Shown: positions 51,051-64,000 of the stretch, piece after piece
Layout: every line of letters starts with the position of its first letter
Position numbering within the stretch: position 1 is the stretch's first letter
DNA from: Flaccisagitta enflata
Taxonomy: Eukaryota > Chaetognatha > Sagittoidea > Aphragmophora
Direction: 5' to 3'
DNA length: 64,000 bases
Assembly (NCBI GenBank): GCA_965153355.1
Contig: OZ231128.1
Coordinates: 45,570,001-45,634,000, forward strand
The notes under the pieces: generated by a model
The model's input: only the letters and a program-made list of their open reading frames with translations
The model's database searches: none
What the model was told of the DNA's origin: nothing
Made by a program: the position numbers and the translations under genes

Positions 51051-51217
51051 CGGGCGTGTTTCCGTTGACGACCAAAAACGCGTCCCCATGGAACACGTTT
51101 ACAGCGTGAACACATATTCAAGAATTTCAACCGTCCCACGGGAGAGTGAGCGAAGTGAGTGAGCGAGCCCGTGAACAAAGCGAAGCGATTGTCTGCGACT
51201 AAAAACGCGCCCTCAGT
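51050..51217 (-). mobile_element. F3 element, copy 6, short
   Basis: CGGGCGTGTTTCCGTTGACG to CTGCGACTAAAAACGCGCCC. The internal array is reduced to a few GAGCGAAGTGAG units. Confidence 0.8.
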
Positions 51218-51334
51218 GATGGCGATAGAGACGAACTTGTCATTGGCAAAACGAAAATGGATATGGCTAAAGAAATGCATGCAAAAGCTTTAGATGGTCA
51301 TCGGTACTCGATGCTATAATTTGAGATGGTGAAA

Positions 51335-51475
51335 GGGGCGATGGCCTGAAGGAGATCGATGACCTGTGCTTGGGTATATGAGGAAGGCTTGAATTTGGGC
51401 CTGTAGGCAAGGATTTGGGCCATGGGGTGGAGTTTTGAGCCTTGAGGATTTCCCCTTCGGTGCCGCTGCATATGA
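51335..51475. mobile_element. F1 element, minimal copy
   Basis: About 140 bp, with decayed ends (GGGGCGATGGCCTGAAGGAG and CCTTCGGTGCCGCTGC) and only three AGGATTTGGGCC-type units. It shows how short the core can become. Confidence 0.6.
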
Positions 51476-51479
51476 ACTT

Positions 51480-52510
51480 GAGTCGCGGAGATGATACCGT
51501 GTGATCAGCCGGAACTGAGAAAATCTTTTTGGACACCGAGACTGAACAACTGATAGTTGAATATAAAGCGTTAGTTTGATATAAAGAAAATTAATGAATG
51601 TGTACTTCAAGCCAAAGATGGATATTTTAGTCCAAAGGCTTGCAAGTAATGGATGTAAAGCTTTTTTCCATGATCAGGAATTGATACCAAAATTGGAGTA
51701 ACTTGGCCGATGGATTTACTCAATGTTTTAAGTATATCTGTTGATCGGGTAAAGCTAAAATCTCTTTTTTGGTGCCAAACTGAAAAATTTGTAATCCAGT
51801 TTTGAAAACAAAATCATGAAAGTTACAATTTCTTATCTAAAATCTCTCCACTCAATATGAAATGACTTGACATTAGATGAGGATTCTGCGCCATTCTTAC
51901 AAATTGACTTAAACTTAAATATAACTTTTTTTTTTTTTGCATAAGCAAACGTTCAGCAATTCTCTTCAATTCTAGACCATCCCCAGCTAATTTTCTTTTT
52001 TAGTTTATGAGTAACGGCATCATTCATTTATTCGATGGCTGATCACCCGGTAATATGGCGTTAGTGGATAGAGATGATAATGATTGTAGAGAACGTCGCA
52101 GCGGCGGCGATGGACACAGAAAAGGTATTTTCATGGGAAAACGGCAATACAATAAGCGAATGAAATAAAAAACAAGTCAATGGATATGGCCTTATCGACG
52201 TCGGATAAAGAATGACAAGGCCTTGAATTGGATTAGGGAAAATGGGAATGATGAATGCGTGGCGTGTTAAGAGTGGGCATAGAAATCAGAATGAACCGAA
52301 GACGACGACGAACAACAACGGTGAACAATTAAACGGTCGAACTAATTACGGCGGTTCCGATTTCCGAAATGGCGTAATAAAATCCGGCGATTAATTACTG
52401 AAAATGAGAGCAGAAAAAAATGAGAAAACGCGAGAAAAAGAAAAGAATCGCGATTGAAACCAGATGGGTGTGTTAATGAGTTCTCGGGAGAGTGCGCGCT
52501 CACGGCAATA
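51480..52510. other. intron sequence, nothing recognised
   Basis: Unique AT-rich sequence followed by GC-richer sequence at 52010-52510. No exon with paired splice sites was found by eye. Confidence 0.45.
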
Positions 52511-52518
52511 AAAAAAAA

Positions 52519-53008
52519 AGGCCAACACCTATAAGTCGCGTGCGGGACATAAATAGATTAAGATGACTTAAATTGACTTCAAATGACTCAAGATGACCTG
52601 AAGTGGACTTTTGAAAATGATCTTATTTACTTCAGTGACTTTATATAACCTAATATGACTTAGAATGATTTAGAATGACTTAGAATGACTAAAAATGATT
52701 TAGAATGACTAGAAATGATTGAAAATGTCTGAAAATTACTTATAGTGACTGATGATGAGTCAGAATGACTAAAAATGACGTAGAATGACCTAAATTAACA
52801 AAAAAGCCAATATTGTGAGGCTACCTGCTTTTGAGGGGGTGGGGGGTGGCGGTCAAAATTTACTGACACCCCAGTCGATTTTTAAAGACAGAACAGTGAT
52901 ACTACATCGATTTTGAGCCAAAGTGCAAAATACATAAGCTTTTTTCCGATTTTTCACTCAAAACCCCTGGCATAGTATAGAGTCGCGAGGCACGCGAATA
53001 AAAATCAG
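52519..53008. repeat. F4 element, AATGACTTA array, copy 4
   Basis: Head AAGGCCAACACCTATAAGTC, then GCGTGCGGGACATAAATA, then degenerate AATGACTTAG units to about 52800. A unique 180-bp tail ends AGTCGCGAGGCACGCGAATA and AAAA. Confidence 0.78.
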
Positions 53009-53208
53009 AGGAAAAAACGGATTAGGGGTAGATGGTAGACGGTCCGTAATGAATTTATGTCTTAGCGGCAGAGATTAATTATAACGTGCGATGATGCCGT
53101 TATCAGGATTTATTTGGACCTGGGTGCAGGCAAGTTGGAAATATATATGGTTGTTGGTAAGGGACAGAATCACGAGGAAGCGTTCTTTATCTGAAAGACG
53201 AAAGTGAA

Positions 53209-53271
<63 letters not shown>

Positions 53272-53274
53272 GGC

Positions 53275-53322
<48 letters not shown>

Positions 53323-53345
53323 CTAATCAGACAGACATACAGACA
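53209..53345. repeat. (GACA)n microsatellite
   Basis: About 130 bp of GACA with two variant units. Confidence 0.97.
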
Positions 53346-53567
53346 GACCAAATCAGCCACCTGCAAATCGCTTGATTACCGGTCAATCATCTGACCTTAT
53401 AAAAGGGAAACAATTTCAGCATGGAATTCTAGATCATCTCAATCTAACTAAAAAAAAATCGATGATTGAATGAAAATACAGAAACAATGGTTGAATTTTA
53501 TAGGTCAATTATGCGTGTTACCACTCTCTCGTAGTCATTCTGTTTGAGGGTTTGATAGCAGCGCATG

Positions 53568-53732
53568 GGGAACAAGGCCGGATACACGGCCAATACCAGT
53601 TGCGGATGGGTGGGCAGGGGCGGAAATGCGCGTTTTAACACTTTCCAACTCGATCACCATGACGGACCGACCGAATAACGGACCGACGGACGGACAAAGC
53701 CTCTTATAGAGTTGCGTGTCCGCAACTAAAGA
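53568..53732 (-). mobile_element. F2 element, reverse copy
   Basis: Begins AACAAGGCCGGATACACGGC, has GACGGACCGACCGAATAACG in the middle, and ends AGAGTTGCGTGTCCGCAACT. It is about 165 bp; the GTTGCG ends define a subtype shared with 63773-63975. Confidence 0.85.
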
Positions 53733-54517
53733 TCTTGAAATCCCTAGAAGACACCCTACATCGCTTGATAAGAAAGTGATTTCCACAAAAAAGAAAACCA
53801 AAAGGCAAGTTAAACATGGAAAAGAAACAAAGTAAAAGGGAGGGGAATAAATAGACACAGTGAGAGAAGAAAGGATGCGTGATGTTGTGTCTTTGATAGC
53901 AGTAAGTGTTTGGGATGATCATTCGCCGAATAGAATGGAACAACGAAAGGGTTTAAAGTAGCGCAAAAGCAAAAACATGATTGATTGTCTCAGAGACGGG
54001 AGTTGGAGTGGTTCCTCAGGCGCCGTAAAGGAAAGTAAAATCGTTCTCTATCTATTCTAAAGGTTTATTGTTTTCCGTCTTTTTTTTTTCTTCTCTGGGT
54101 AAAAGTCTCAAAGAAGTCTCTCTCCCATAGAATAAATGGATTGAAAAGCTTTGTTTTCTTGTTTGTCTAATCCCCTCGCCCTTACATGCAATCAATTCTT
54201 GCACGTTTCCATGTGATCTGTGCTGACTTCCCCCTTTAATCACAAAACTGTAAATAGTAAATTTTCTTGGAAACAAATTTTCTTGGAAACAAATCTGTAC
54301 TGGCGATGCCGGGTGCAGATTCTGCAAGGTTTAAATGCATTCATATCTACCATATCTTTTTTGCCAACCTGTGATAACAGACCAGCTTCATGATATGCAA
54401 TTGAGTAATCGTTGTGTGATCGTTGAGTTATCATTTGATCCGACTCAAGAAACGCGTTTACCAACACCTTGATAGGCTGTGTACATGTAAATAATGTCTC
54501 GCGTAAGGGGTGTCTAA

Positions 54518-54718
54518 ACAAGGCCGGATACACGGCTACCGAAGTCGCGTGCGGGTGGGCAAAGGCTATATTTGAGGTCGCCAGACCATTTGGGCAGGAG
54601 CAGTGAGGTCAAAGAAATGAAATCATAAAAAAAGTAAAGTGTGACTGACCGACCGACCAACCGACCGACCGACCGACGGACAAATCGGGTTGTAGAGTCG
54701 CGTGCACACGACTAAAAA
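54518..54718 (-). mobile_element. F2 element, full reverse copy
   Basis: AACAAGGCCGGATACACGGC, then GAAGTCGCGTGCGGGTGGGC, (GACC)n and GGGTTGTAGAGTCGCGTGCA with CACGACTAAAAA. At about 200 bp it is one of the best-preserved F2 copies. Confidence 0.87.
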
Positions 54719-55050
54719 GTGCCGACGAGCTTATGTTTGTCTGGGAAGTCTTACTCCGAAATTCAAATCAGACGTTTTTTCTCTTGTTGTTGTTTTGATG
54801 TTTCCCTTAAAAACTCTTGAAAAAGGTTTTCGATGATGAATTCCATTTTGAATTTTTTTGACGCGCGAAAAGAAAAAGAGAGACAAGAAAAATGCAATTC
54901 ATCTCTGAGCTCCAAGCTAGTCAATGCCAGGTGGTTGGTGGTTCAAATGTTTTTGTTCGTTTTTTGTTTTTTCTTGTGTGTTTTTTTTTTTTTTTTTGGT
55001 GTGTGTATGTGTGTTTTCTTGTGTTGTTTTTTTGTGTATGTTTGTTTTCT

Positions 55051-55356
<306 letters not shown>

Positions 55357-55671
55357 CGTACACTTGGTTTCGAAAACCACAAACCAACACGGCTCTCAGT
55401 CTGTCAGTTACTATGCTCAAACTTTATTCCCTCTGTTGGTGTATTTGCTTATTCTGTCAGTCGGTCTGTCCTTTAGTCTGAGCACACTCTCTAATCTTTG
55501 CAGAAACCCACAAAATACCTGCGAGAATTTGACGACTTTTTTTAAAGGTCTTTTTTTTCTTTTGCTTTGTGTTTTCTCGTTAATGGTTGAAAAAGAGGAG
55601 GTAAAAAAAGAAACGCGCCGCAATTAGAAGCTTTGTTTTGTTTTTTTCCATTCATGCTATTTTCTCTGCAA

Positions 55672-55679
55672 CCCCCCCC

Positions 55680-55748
<69 letters not shown>
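55672..55748. repeat. (CA)n microsatellite
   Basis: Poly(C) then CA repeats. Confidence 0.96.
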
Positions 55749-55750
<2 letters not shown>

Positions 55751-56151
55751 CAGGGTCCCCGTGATTTTTTTCTGAAGCCTTAAAATTTAACTTATAATTT
55801 AACTTGAAATTTAACTAGTTAAAAACAGATAGAGACAATAAAACGACAAAATGATGTTCTTTATTTTAAAACGGTTTAAAGTATTAAGGATTCTAGAAGA
55901 GCAAGGGCCTTCACTATGGTGGTCGAGGGGGGGTGTGAATAGACAGATGGATCATGTACAGAAAAACAGACGGACATACAAACGGTTGCCCTCCAAAAAT
56001 GAATGTACATGAAGTCAATCGTCCTATTGAGTGCAAATATGTCATATGAGACTGACAAAGTGAGAATTAAAAAAAGAACTAAAAAAAAACAATATAAATA
56101 TTTGTAAGCAGGAGTGATTAGACAATCCGAGTATCCGATTAGTGCTAAGTA

Positions 56152-56319
56152 CAGTTAACTAGAGCGCATTCCAAGGGACTGGGCTAAATCATGCTTTTTA
56201 GTGAAGCTGCCTTATTGCCAATATGAAAACAACTACAAAATTTCTCATGGGACTGCAAGTTGTATGCCTTAGAGGCGGGCATGCCTTAGAGGCGGGTGCG
56301 CTCTAGTGAAGCTCCACTG
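56152..56319. mobile_element. MITE-like element F6, copy 2
   Basis: 168 bp flanked by TA on both sides (56150-56151 and 56320-56321). The right end is GCTCTAGTGAAGCTCCACTG; the left end CAGTTAACTAGAGCGCATT is a shortened complement. It contains a small internal repeat, GCCTTAGAGGCGGG, twice. It is in opposite orientation to the copy at 1472-1620. Confidence 0.78.
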
Positions 56320-56489
56320 TACATGCAAAGTCTCGTCCAACGGAGTGAAAACTTTATTAGCTAAATCACAGAATTAACTGAATTAGTTAACCGTTTAAAA
56401 AAAAGAAAAAACGTGTTTCTGCAGTGAACGTTAAATGTTTTTTCCATTATCTTCTAAAATTCTTCACCGATTTCTTTTCATTCTTTTTC

Positions 56490-56716
56490 TTTGTCGCGTG
56501 CTACGTGACTCAACACCCCCGCTTTGTCGTTTGGTCGGTCCGTCCGTACATCAGTCGGTCCGTCCGTCGGTCCGTCCGTCGGTCCGTCCGTCACACAACT
56601 TTTTTTTTAGTTTTTGCGGTCTTTGGCCTCACTGCTCCTGCCCAAATGATCAAGTCACCACATAAACATCTCTGCCCACCCGCACGCGACTGGGGTAGCC
56701 GTGTATCCGGCCTTAT
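56490..56716 (+). mobile_element. F2 element, full copy
   Basis: TTTGTCGCGTGCTACGTGAC at the left, then (GGTCCGTCCGTC)n, CACTGCTCCTGCCC, CACCCGCACGCGACTGGGGT and GCCGTGTATCCGGCCTTATT. Confidence 0.85.
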
Positions 56717-56998
56717 TTTCTTCTCGCATAGAGGTTTTGTTGGAACTTTCCTGAATGAAACCACGGAAAAAACTGAAAGTGGGGATGCCAACATGAACTC
56801 ACACTTAGTCTTTCAATCGATCCTTTAGCTTTACTGGTTCATTCTGTTAAAGAGGAGAGTTCATTTTCCCACACAGCTGGTGACCAAATCATTCACCTAG
56901 ATGCCAATTGAAAAAAAAGTTGTCATTATGAATTATCATTCCATCTTTATTTCCTCTCTTTCTTTCTTTTTTTTTTTTCTCTGACTCTGTCTTTCTTT

Positions 56999-57289
<291 letters not shown>

Positions 57290-57326
57290 TTCCCCCTCCG
57301 CCCTTTCCTTTCTTCTCTTAAAACAG

Positions 57327-57508
57327 CTTTCCACTGGGCGAGTCATTTTACATCATCGAGTGTTCTGTGAGTTCGAATCCTCCTCCTGTTCTCGAGAACA
57401 TGTCGTGGGTATTCCCAAACCGATCCCATCTCGCCGTCTCCAACAAGAGCTCCATTCAAAACGTCATTCCAACGCTTCATGGATACACCATACAGCTTTA
57501 TCTACCAG
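57327..57508 (+). CDS. IgSF gene exon 5: Ig domain 3, partial
   Basis: Acceptor TTAAAACAG before 57327, donor CTACCAG/GTTGGT after 57508, phases 2/1, 182 nt. It encodes LGESFYIIECSVSSNPPPVL with the first Cys of domain 3, the conserved Trp in NMSWVF, sequons (NMS, NRS, NKS), and the strand HGYTIQLYLPG. The second Cys should be on the next exon, beyond the strand end and not in the window. The protein therefore has at least three Ig domains; membrane anchoring is unknown. Confidence 0.9.
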
Positions 57509-57512
57509 GTTG

Positions 57513-57617
<105 letters not shown>

Positions 57618-57619
57618 TT

Positions 57620-58090
57620 TTTTTAACTTTTTGCTCTTGTGTTCGCAAAAGCAGTGGAATTTTTAGCAAAAAGCAGCACAGAAGTCTTTAATACTAGGAA
57701 AGAGCAGAGCTGAATGTTTGTATAAATTGACGATTATGACCTTTTAATCATTTGAAATTGTTGAAAAAGGAAAAATTTAGCAAGGATTAAAATCTGCTCA
57801 TGAGTGTCTCTATATATTTTTGTATATATGTTTGTTTCGTAACAGGAACAGTAAGCGAGTTGTGTTTGCAATACTGTTCCAATGACTATAACAGGCTTTT
57901 AAAGTTTTTTGTGGTTACGTGCAGTAAGTCTACATTTCAGCCGTTGAGAATGCGTTTAACTTAAAAATTTTGGGTAAAGCTGGTAAAAATGTGAGTGGGC
58001 TGGATCCTACCCCCAATGGGGCGAAGGGGCAAAGGAGTAAAATGTATGAGGCACAGTACTAGCGATAATCCCTTAGGAAAAATAGGACCG
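57620..58090. other. intron or downstream sequence, nothing recognised
   Basis: No exon continuing domain 3 (a D-x-G-x-Y-x-C type segment after an acceptor in phase 1) was found here or further right by eye. Confidence 0.4.
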
Positions 58091-58095
58091 AAGGG

Positions 58096-58099
<4 letters not shown>

Positions 58100-58130
<31 letters not shown>

Positions 58131-58230
58131 GGACAGAGACAGAGACACCGGGAGACACACACACTTTGAAAGAGAGAAAGAGAGAGAGACAAACACTGAC
58201 AGATACAGAAAGACACTGGCAGAGACAAAG
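58100..58230. repeat. (GA)n with CAGA variants
   Basis: Short GA run followed by mixed ACAGA units. The stretch 58260-59130 beyond it is AT-rich without a recognised feature. Confidence 0.92.
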
Positions 58231-59132
58231 AATGAGAGAATATTGAGGTGGACAGACATCAATAAAAAACAAAGGCTGATATACCGACAGAAAGCGAGAA
58301 AAACATACCCAAGGCAAAAAGTGCCAAGAAGCAGAGGGGAAAAGACTCACTATAAAATCCAATGACGTGAAAGGAACGAGAAGAGTGACCAATTCAGCAA
58401 CAGGCCAAGAAGAAAGGGAAGGAAAAGAGTAAAGTAAGAAATAGAAGAGAATAGTAATACAGTATGATTCATCTCGATTGTAACATTTTATGACGACATA
58501 AATCAAAAACTAATAAAGATAATCCAAATCTGAAAAAAAATCTGTGATTGGTAATGGTTTGACATTTTATAATGATAGATATCGAGGACTTTTTAGGAAA
58601 ATATCATCCCTCAATGATGAAATAAGCCAAAAATCATGTGTTACAAAAGAAACTATTTTGTCACTTTGTCAAAAAAAAAAAAATTGCTTTATTTTTCTAA
58701 TTGTTTTTAGCTTTTGATGCCAGATAGGTCTCAAATATAAAGTATATTGATGCAGTTTATGGTATAAGTGAAAGTAATTGCAATTGGATACAATTTGATG
58801 AAAAAAAAGTGAAAAATAACCTTTTTTTGCATAATTTGCACTAAAATCTGTTTCATGAAAAAAGTATTAAAATTTGGTAGAAAAGCCTTTTCATATGTTT
58901 TTTTTTCAGAATTGAATTATCTTTATTACTTTTTTTAGCAATGTCATCATGAAATGTTACAGTTGAGATGGATCATACTGTAGATGAAAAGAAGTCTAAC
59001 AGAGGAAAAGGGATAGAAGAAAGAATTGGAGGAAAATGGGAAACGGGACGGAACGCAGAAACTAAAGGGAAAGACAAAAAGTAAGTGGAAGGAAGGTAGA
59101 GCAGTGAGAGCGAAACCAAGTGGGTTATGCTG

Positions 59133-59262
59133 AAACAAGGCCAAGTAGGCCAATAAGGTGCGACGTGTGGATCGTTGAACGAATGAGTTACAGACCGACA
59201 GACAGACCGACAGACCAACGGACACAGCCAGTTATAGAGGTGCTTTGTCGCACCTAAAAAGG
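59133..59262 (-). mobile_element. F2-like variant, GTGCG subtype
   Basis: AACAAGGCCAAGTAGGCCAA then TAAGGTGCGACG, ACAGACCGACAGACC, and a closing GAGGTGCTTTGTCGCACCTA. It pairs with 21420-21545. Confidence 0.72.
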
Positions 59263-59484
59263 GAAGGAGAGAGAAGTAGAGAGGTGAAGAAAAGAAAGAA
59301 GGAAAATAAGGAAGGTCGTTCCTCGATCAAATGAACTGAACTCCAGGCCGCTAAACAGAGAAAGAAGAGAAAAAAGAACTAAGGGAAGAAGTAAGGAAGA
59401 ATACCGGAGACATAGAAGGAAGGAATGCAAAAGAAAGATAGAAAAAAGATAGAAAAGAAATTGAAGGATGGAAAAGATGAAACG

Positions 59485-60150
<666 letters not shown>

Positions 60151-60380
60151 GTTGCAGAATTGAACATGAACAAAAAGGGGAAACGACTGATAAAGAGGTA
60201 CAACCACAAGTCAGAGGTAGACAGACAAACACAAGGAAAAGGGCAAAGAAAAGAATTGAGATGAAACAGAAAAGTAGAGATAGGACTCACCTTACAGGTC
60301 AGCTGGAAGAAACTAGGGAGCCAAACGAACTAGAGTGAAGCAAAGATGATGCAGAAGCATCCTGAACGTGAAATGAAAGA

Positions 60381-60660
<280 letters not shown>

Positions 60661-61107
60661 AGAGAAAGAGGAGATGAGTGAAACCAGTAATTCTACAGAC
60701 AGGCAATTATAGACACTTTCACCGTATGCTCCTGGTGAGAAGAAAGGGGGGGGGGGGGGAAAGGAGAGATCAAAACAGATTCGTTTGTGAATAAGAATGC
60801 CCTGCGTAGGAAGCTTTTGATTTTAAAGGCATCGTAAGATTGAGCATTTAGAAGAGGAATGAGGAAGCAGAGGGAGGGGGGGGGGGCTCCGAAAAGGAGA
60901 CCAATACGACAATACCCTTTGTAGAATACCTGCAAACAATGCGTATGCTAATAAGGTCGAATGCGCACAATTCTGACGTCAGCTTGTACCTTCTCTCATC
61001 CATTTGTACACACGCTGAGATAAAATTTCAAGCATACTTAAATCCTGTATCCTTCCCTTGTCTTCGTGAATTGCTTCAAGCAAATCACTATGTCTGGAGT
61101 CTTTCAT

Positions 61108-61775
61108 GGGCAGCGGCTCCGGAGGGGCCGATGACCTATGATTCCACATTTTCTCCGGTTTTCGTGTGTCTGTGTGTCTGTGTGTCTATTTGACCGTCCC
61201 CCCCTCCCCGAAACCACAAACTTCCCAGACCTAAAATCAAGCCTAGATACGCCCCAAATTAGGCCTCAGACCTCAAATTCAGCCTCTCAGACCCAAAATA
61301 CAGCCTTCCAGTCCTCAAATTCAGCCTATCAGACCTCAAACTAGGCCTTTGAGACCCTAGATTGGACCTCTCAGACCACTAATTAGGCCTCTCAGATCCC
61401 AAAGCAAGCCTCATATCCAACATGGAGCCGCTCAAACCCCGATGCAGGCTTTTCAGACCCCCAGTCAAGCCTCTCAGACCTCAAATCTGGCATCTCCAGC
61501 CAAAAAGCAGGCCTCACATTCCCTAAATCAGACCTCCCAGACCCATAATGAGACATCTTAGCCCCCAAAATCAGCTTCTCAAACCTTGATTTGTCCAAGT
61601 CTCCTCCACCCAGGCACAAATCACTCCTCTCAGCTCTGGCCTCAAATGAGGTCCCTAAGACCCCAAATCTGGCATCTCAGTCATCAAATTAGGCCCATTG
61701 GTCCACAAACAGAAAACGGAAACTGGATAAAATTGCCCTATGTGTAATCATATGCCCCTCTGGGGCCGCTGCCCC
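61108..61775. mobile_element. F1 element
   Basis: GGGCAGCGGCTCCGGAGGGG and GACCTATGATTCCACA on the left, ATGCCCCTCTGGGGCCGCTG on the right. The core of CTCTCAGACCTCAAATTCAG units is strongly diverged, so this is an old copy. Confidence 0.8.
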
Positions 61776-61969
61776 TGTCACCGTCTCATTCTTACATACA
61801 CCAACATAGGGGGATCGGGTACCGCTGACGCTTATGCGACTATTTTCTTATGGGAGTAAAGTATCTTTGCTGTCTTTTCTTTGTGCATCTAGATGCCATT
61901 ATTGCCCTCACACATTGGTTTAGCTCTCATGATGTTTTCCATTTATATCAATTTTAAGTACGTCCTCGC

Positions 61970-62050
61970 ACTTCTATAAGAGGTCATGTCCGTCTGTCTG
62001 TCGGTTGGTTGGTCGGTCTGTCGGGTAACGCAAACATTTGAAAAGTGCAG
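61970..62050. mobile_element. F2-like 5' fragment
   Basis: CTCGCACTTCTATAAGAGGT with TGTCCGTCTGTCTGTCGG. Another F2-type end, TTTTAGTCGCGTGCGACC, is at about 62415. Confidence 0.45.
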
Positions 62051-62109
62051 AACAGCTGATTCCGACGTAAATCTTGAGTCCTATCACCTCTCATGCCTTA
62101 CCACATTCA

Positions 62110-62300
62110 TTTTCATTCATTCATTTATTCATTCATTCATTCATTCATTCATTCATTCATTCATTCATTCATTCATTCATTCATTCATTTAATCATTCAT
62201 TCATTCATTCATTCATTCATTCATTCACTCATTCATTCATTCATTCATTAATTCATTCATTCATTCATTCATTCATTCATTCATTTATTCATTCATTCAT
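62110..62300. repeat. (ATTC)n microsatellite
   Basis: About 190 bp of ATTC units with rare variants, the same motif as at 64-195. Confidence 0.98.
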
Positions 62301-62979
62301 AACTTTCATTCACTAATTCTTAATCAAGCGAGGCGCACTTATTGGCCATAACTTGGCCTTGTTTCTAGTAAGGCTAGATTTTATGTGGTCTTTCCCTAAT
62401 ATAACGATGCCAATTTTAGTCGCGTGCGACCTGGCTCTATAAGCCACTTTTTGGTCAGTCTGTCCGTTCGGTCCATCACAAAGTTGTTTTAAAGGCGTTT
62501 TAAACTTATCAAAGACATTCTGTCTCCGTGGTAATCAAAGCATGTTTCAACGCACCGGCAATTCAAAATTCAAAATGTTTGGTTTCAGATTTTGGAATTC
62601 GATTCATGAATAAAAACTCGTGCCGCTGGGAGAGGCTAAAAAGAGGTCTTACCCTACATATTTTATGAAGTTCAGAATTTTCTTTGTTTAGTTTAATTTT
62701 TATTTTATTCTATTAAGTTAAGAGTGAAAAGCTTTTTAGATGAATTCCCCTGAAAGACAACTACTTCCTCCTTCTATCTTACATCACTCCTTGATATTTA
62801 AGAAAATCGGTTTCTTCTTATTCAATTATAGAGAATGTTTTGAACAGTAATTAATTAATTAGACCAGAAAAAGGCGGCGAAAAAAAAGTTCCGAATGCTT
62901 GCTGCTTAGATCGCAATCGAGGCTCAAAAGTCGTCAGTAAAGGCAACAGATTCAAACCCTGATCCACGATTTCTGATTC

Positions 62980-63011
62980 CCTCTCTCTCTGTCTCTCTCT
63001 CTCTGTCTCTC

Positions 63012-63080
<69 letters not shown>
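62980..63080. repeat. (TC)n with TGTC variants
   Basis: Mixed then pure TC run. Confidence 0.96.
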
Positions 63081-63082
<2 letters not shown>

Positions 63083-63159
63083 CCCAGGAGAACAGACACG
63101 CGCAGCAGAGGGAACTGACACAATGAAACAGAGAAAGAGGGAGAGAGAGAATCTGGACA

Positions 63160-63280
63160 GAAAGAAAGGAAAGAAAAGAAAGAAAAGAAAGGAAAGAAAG
63201 GAAAGAAAGGAAAGAAAGGAAAGAAAGGAAAGAAAGGAAAGAAAGGAAAGAAAGGAAAGAAAGGAAAGAAAGAAAAGAAG
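63160..63280. repeat. (GAAAGGAAA)n array
   Basis: 9-bp GAAAGGAAA units, about 12 copies. Confidence 0.95.
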
Positions 63281-63646
63281 AGAGGGAGAAAGAAAAAATA
63301 GCGGCCCTCAGGCGGTATATGGTCAGCGGTACCCCTGCCCTTCCTTAGTATGTTGTAATTGAAGTGGAAGGGGGGGCAGGGCAGCGGCCCTGTAGGGGGG
63401 CGAAGTCCTGTAGAACACAGAGCTAGGCACAGAAAATAGCAAAATCAATCCGCTGGAAGACAGAAAAAATAGAAAACCGAATGTAGAATCTGTGTGAGGC
63501 AGACTCGCGACGGGATGAGAAAAAAAAGATGGACAGATAAGGAAGAGCAAGAAGCTTAAGCCTTAGGGCAAAAGAAAATAAATGTCGCAGATTCCCTCCC
63601 TATTGGAAATCAAAAGCGGACAGAAATGTTCCTTTTCCCAGAACAT

Positions 63647-63681
<35 letters not shown>

Positions 63682-63699
63682 TGCCTACAAGCGTTATTT

Positions 63700-63975
63700 T
63701 CTTATTGTCGCGACTCTACGCACTGCTTTGTTCATCCGTCGGTTGGACCGCCGGTCGATCACATCCTTATTTTTAGTTGCGGACACGCAACTCTATAAGA
63801 GGCTTTGTTCGTCCGTCCGTCCGTCCGTCCGTCCGATGTCCGTCCATCCGTCCGTCCGTCCGTTGATCCGTCAGTCCATCCGTAATGATTGAGTTGGAAA
63901 AAGTGAAAACGCGCATTTCCGCCCCTGCCCACCCGTCCGCAACTGGTATTGGCCGTGTATCCGGCCTTGTTTTAC
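63700..63975 (+). mobile_element. F2 element, GTTGCG subtype, preceded by a fragment
   Basis: A short F2 5' fragment (GTCGCGACTCTACGCACTGC) is followed at 63773 by a full copy. The copy starts TTTTTAGTTGCGGACACGCA, then (GTCC)n of about 40 bp, and closes CCGTCCGCAACTGGTATTGG and CCGTGTATCCGGCCTTGTTT. Confidence 0.85.
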
Positions 63976-64000
63976 TTTTTTGTCATTGGCCTCACTGCTC

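Noticed and set aside
57370-57380. GTTCGAATCC, a tRNA B-box-like motif
   Set aside because: It lies in coding exon 5 and has no A box or cloverleaf around it.

Overview
The window is eukaryotic and, from its gene content, almost certainly metazoan. It holds spliced immunoglobulin-superfamily (IgSF) exons with GT/AG junctions, introns of 0.8 to 13 kb, and very abundant simple-sequence repeats: (TC/GA)n, (TG/CA)n, (TTTC/GAAA)n, (ATTC/GAAT)n, (GTT)n, (CTT)n and (TATTTG)n. Such microsatellite density is known from some crustaceans and molluscs, but nothing here fixes the taxon. There is no prokaryotic gene, CRISPR array or operon. Almost every long open frame is a translated microsatellite or minisatellite.

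Two genes can be argued for. On the minus strand at the left end are a transmembrane exon (2835-3071) and a cytoplasmic-tail exon rich in His, Gly and Pro (1634-2170, perhaps spliced on at 1679). A 48-codon exon candidate (15860-16003) may lie upstream of them; all three join in phase 0. On the plus strand, five exons (about 28503-28620, 36038-36196, 49281-49444, 50261-50481, 57327-57508) join in frame across phases 1, 1, 0 and 2 into the N-terminal part of a secreted or membrane IgSF protein. It has a signal peptide and three Ig-like domains, the third cut off by the right edge of the window. The two genes lie head to head (minus gene leftward, plus gene rightward), so a shared intergenic region probably lies between about 16 and 28 kb.

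The rest is repeat DNA. Besides microsatellites there are several dispersed families, each seen more than once: (F1) foldback elements with inverted GGGCAGCGGCCCC-type ends around a mirrored minisatellite of GCCTCAAATCC/GGCCCAAATCCCAG units; (F2) roughly 200-bp elements bounded by AGTCGCGTGC and GTGTATCCGGCCTTGTTT with an internal (GTCC)n; (F3) elements with GGGGCGTTTCTAGTCA-type inverted ends around a GCTCACTCGCT minisatellite; (F4) arrays of an AATGACTTA unit preceded by AAGTCGCGTGC; (F5) a pair of diverged 0.5-kb repeats; (F6) a TA-flanked element with 22-bp inverted ends. There is also a 5.4-kb structure with 1.6-kb inverted arms (5257-10675), a 1277-bp tandem duplication (31026-33558), an A-B-B-A composite repeat (18162-20018), a tRNA-derived SINE-like sequence (about 12360-12640) and a non-LTR reverse transcriptase fragment (about 22799-22925). 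The dispersed families with inverted ends and internal tandem arrays are the most unusual content.
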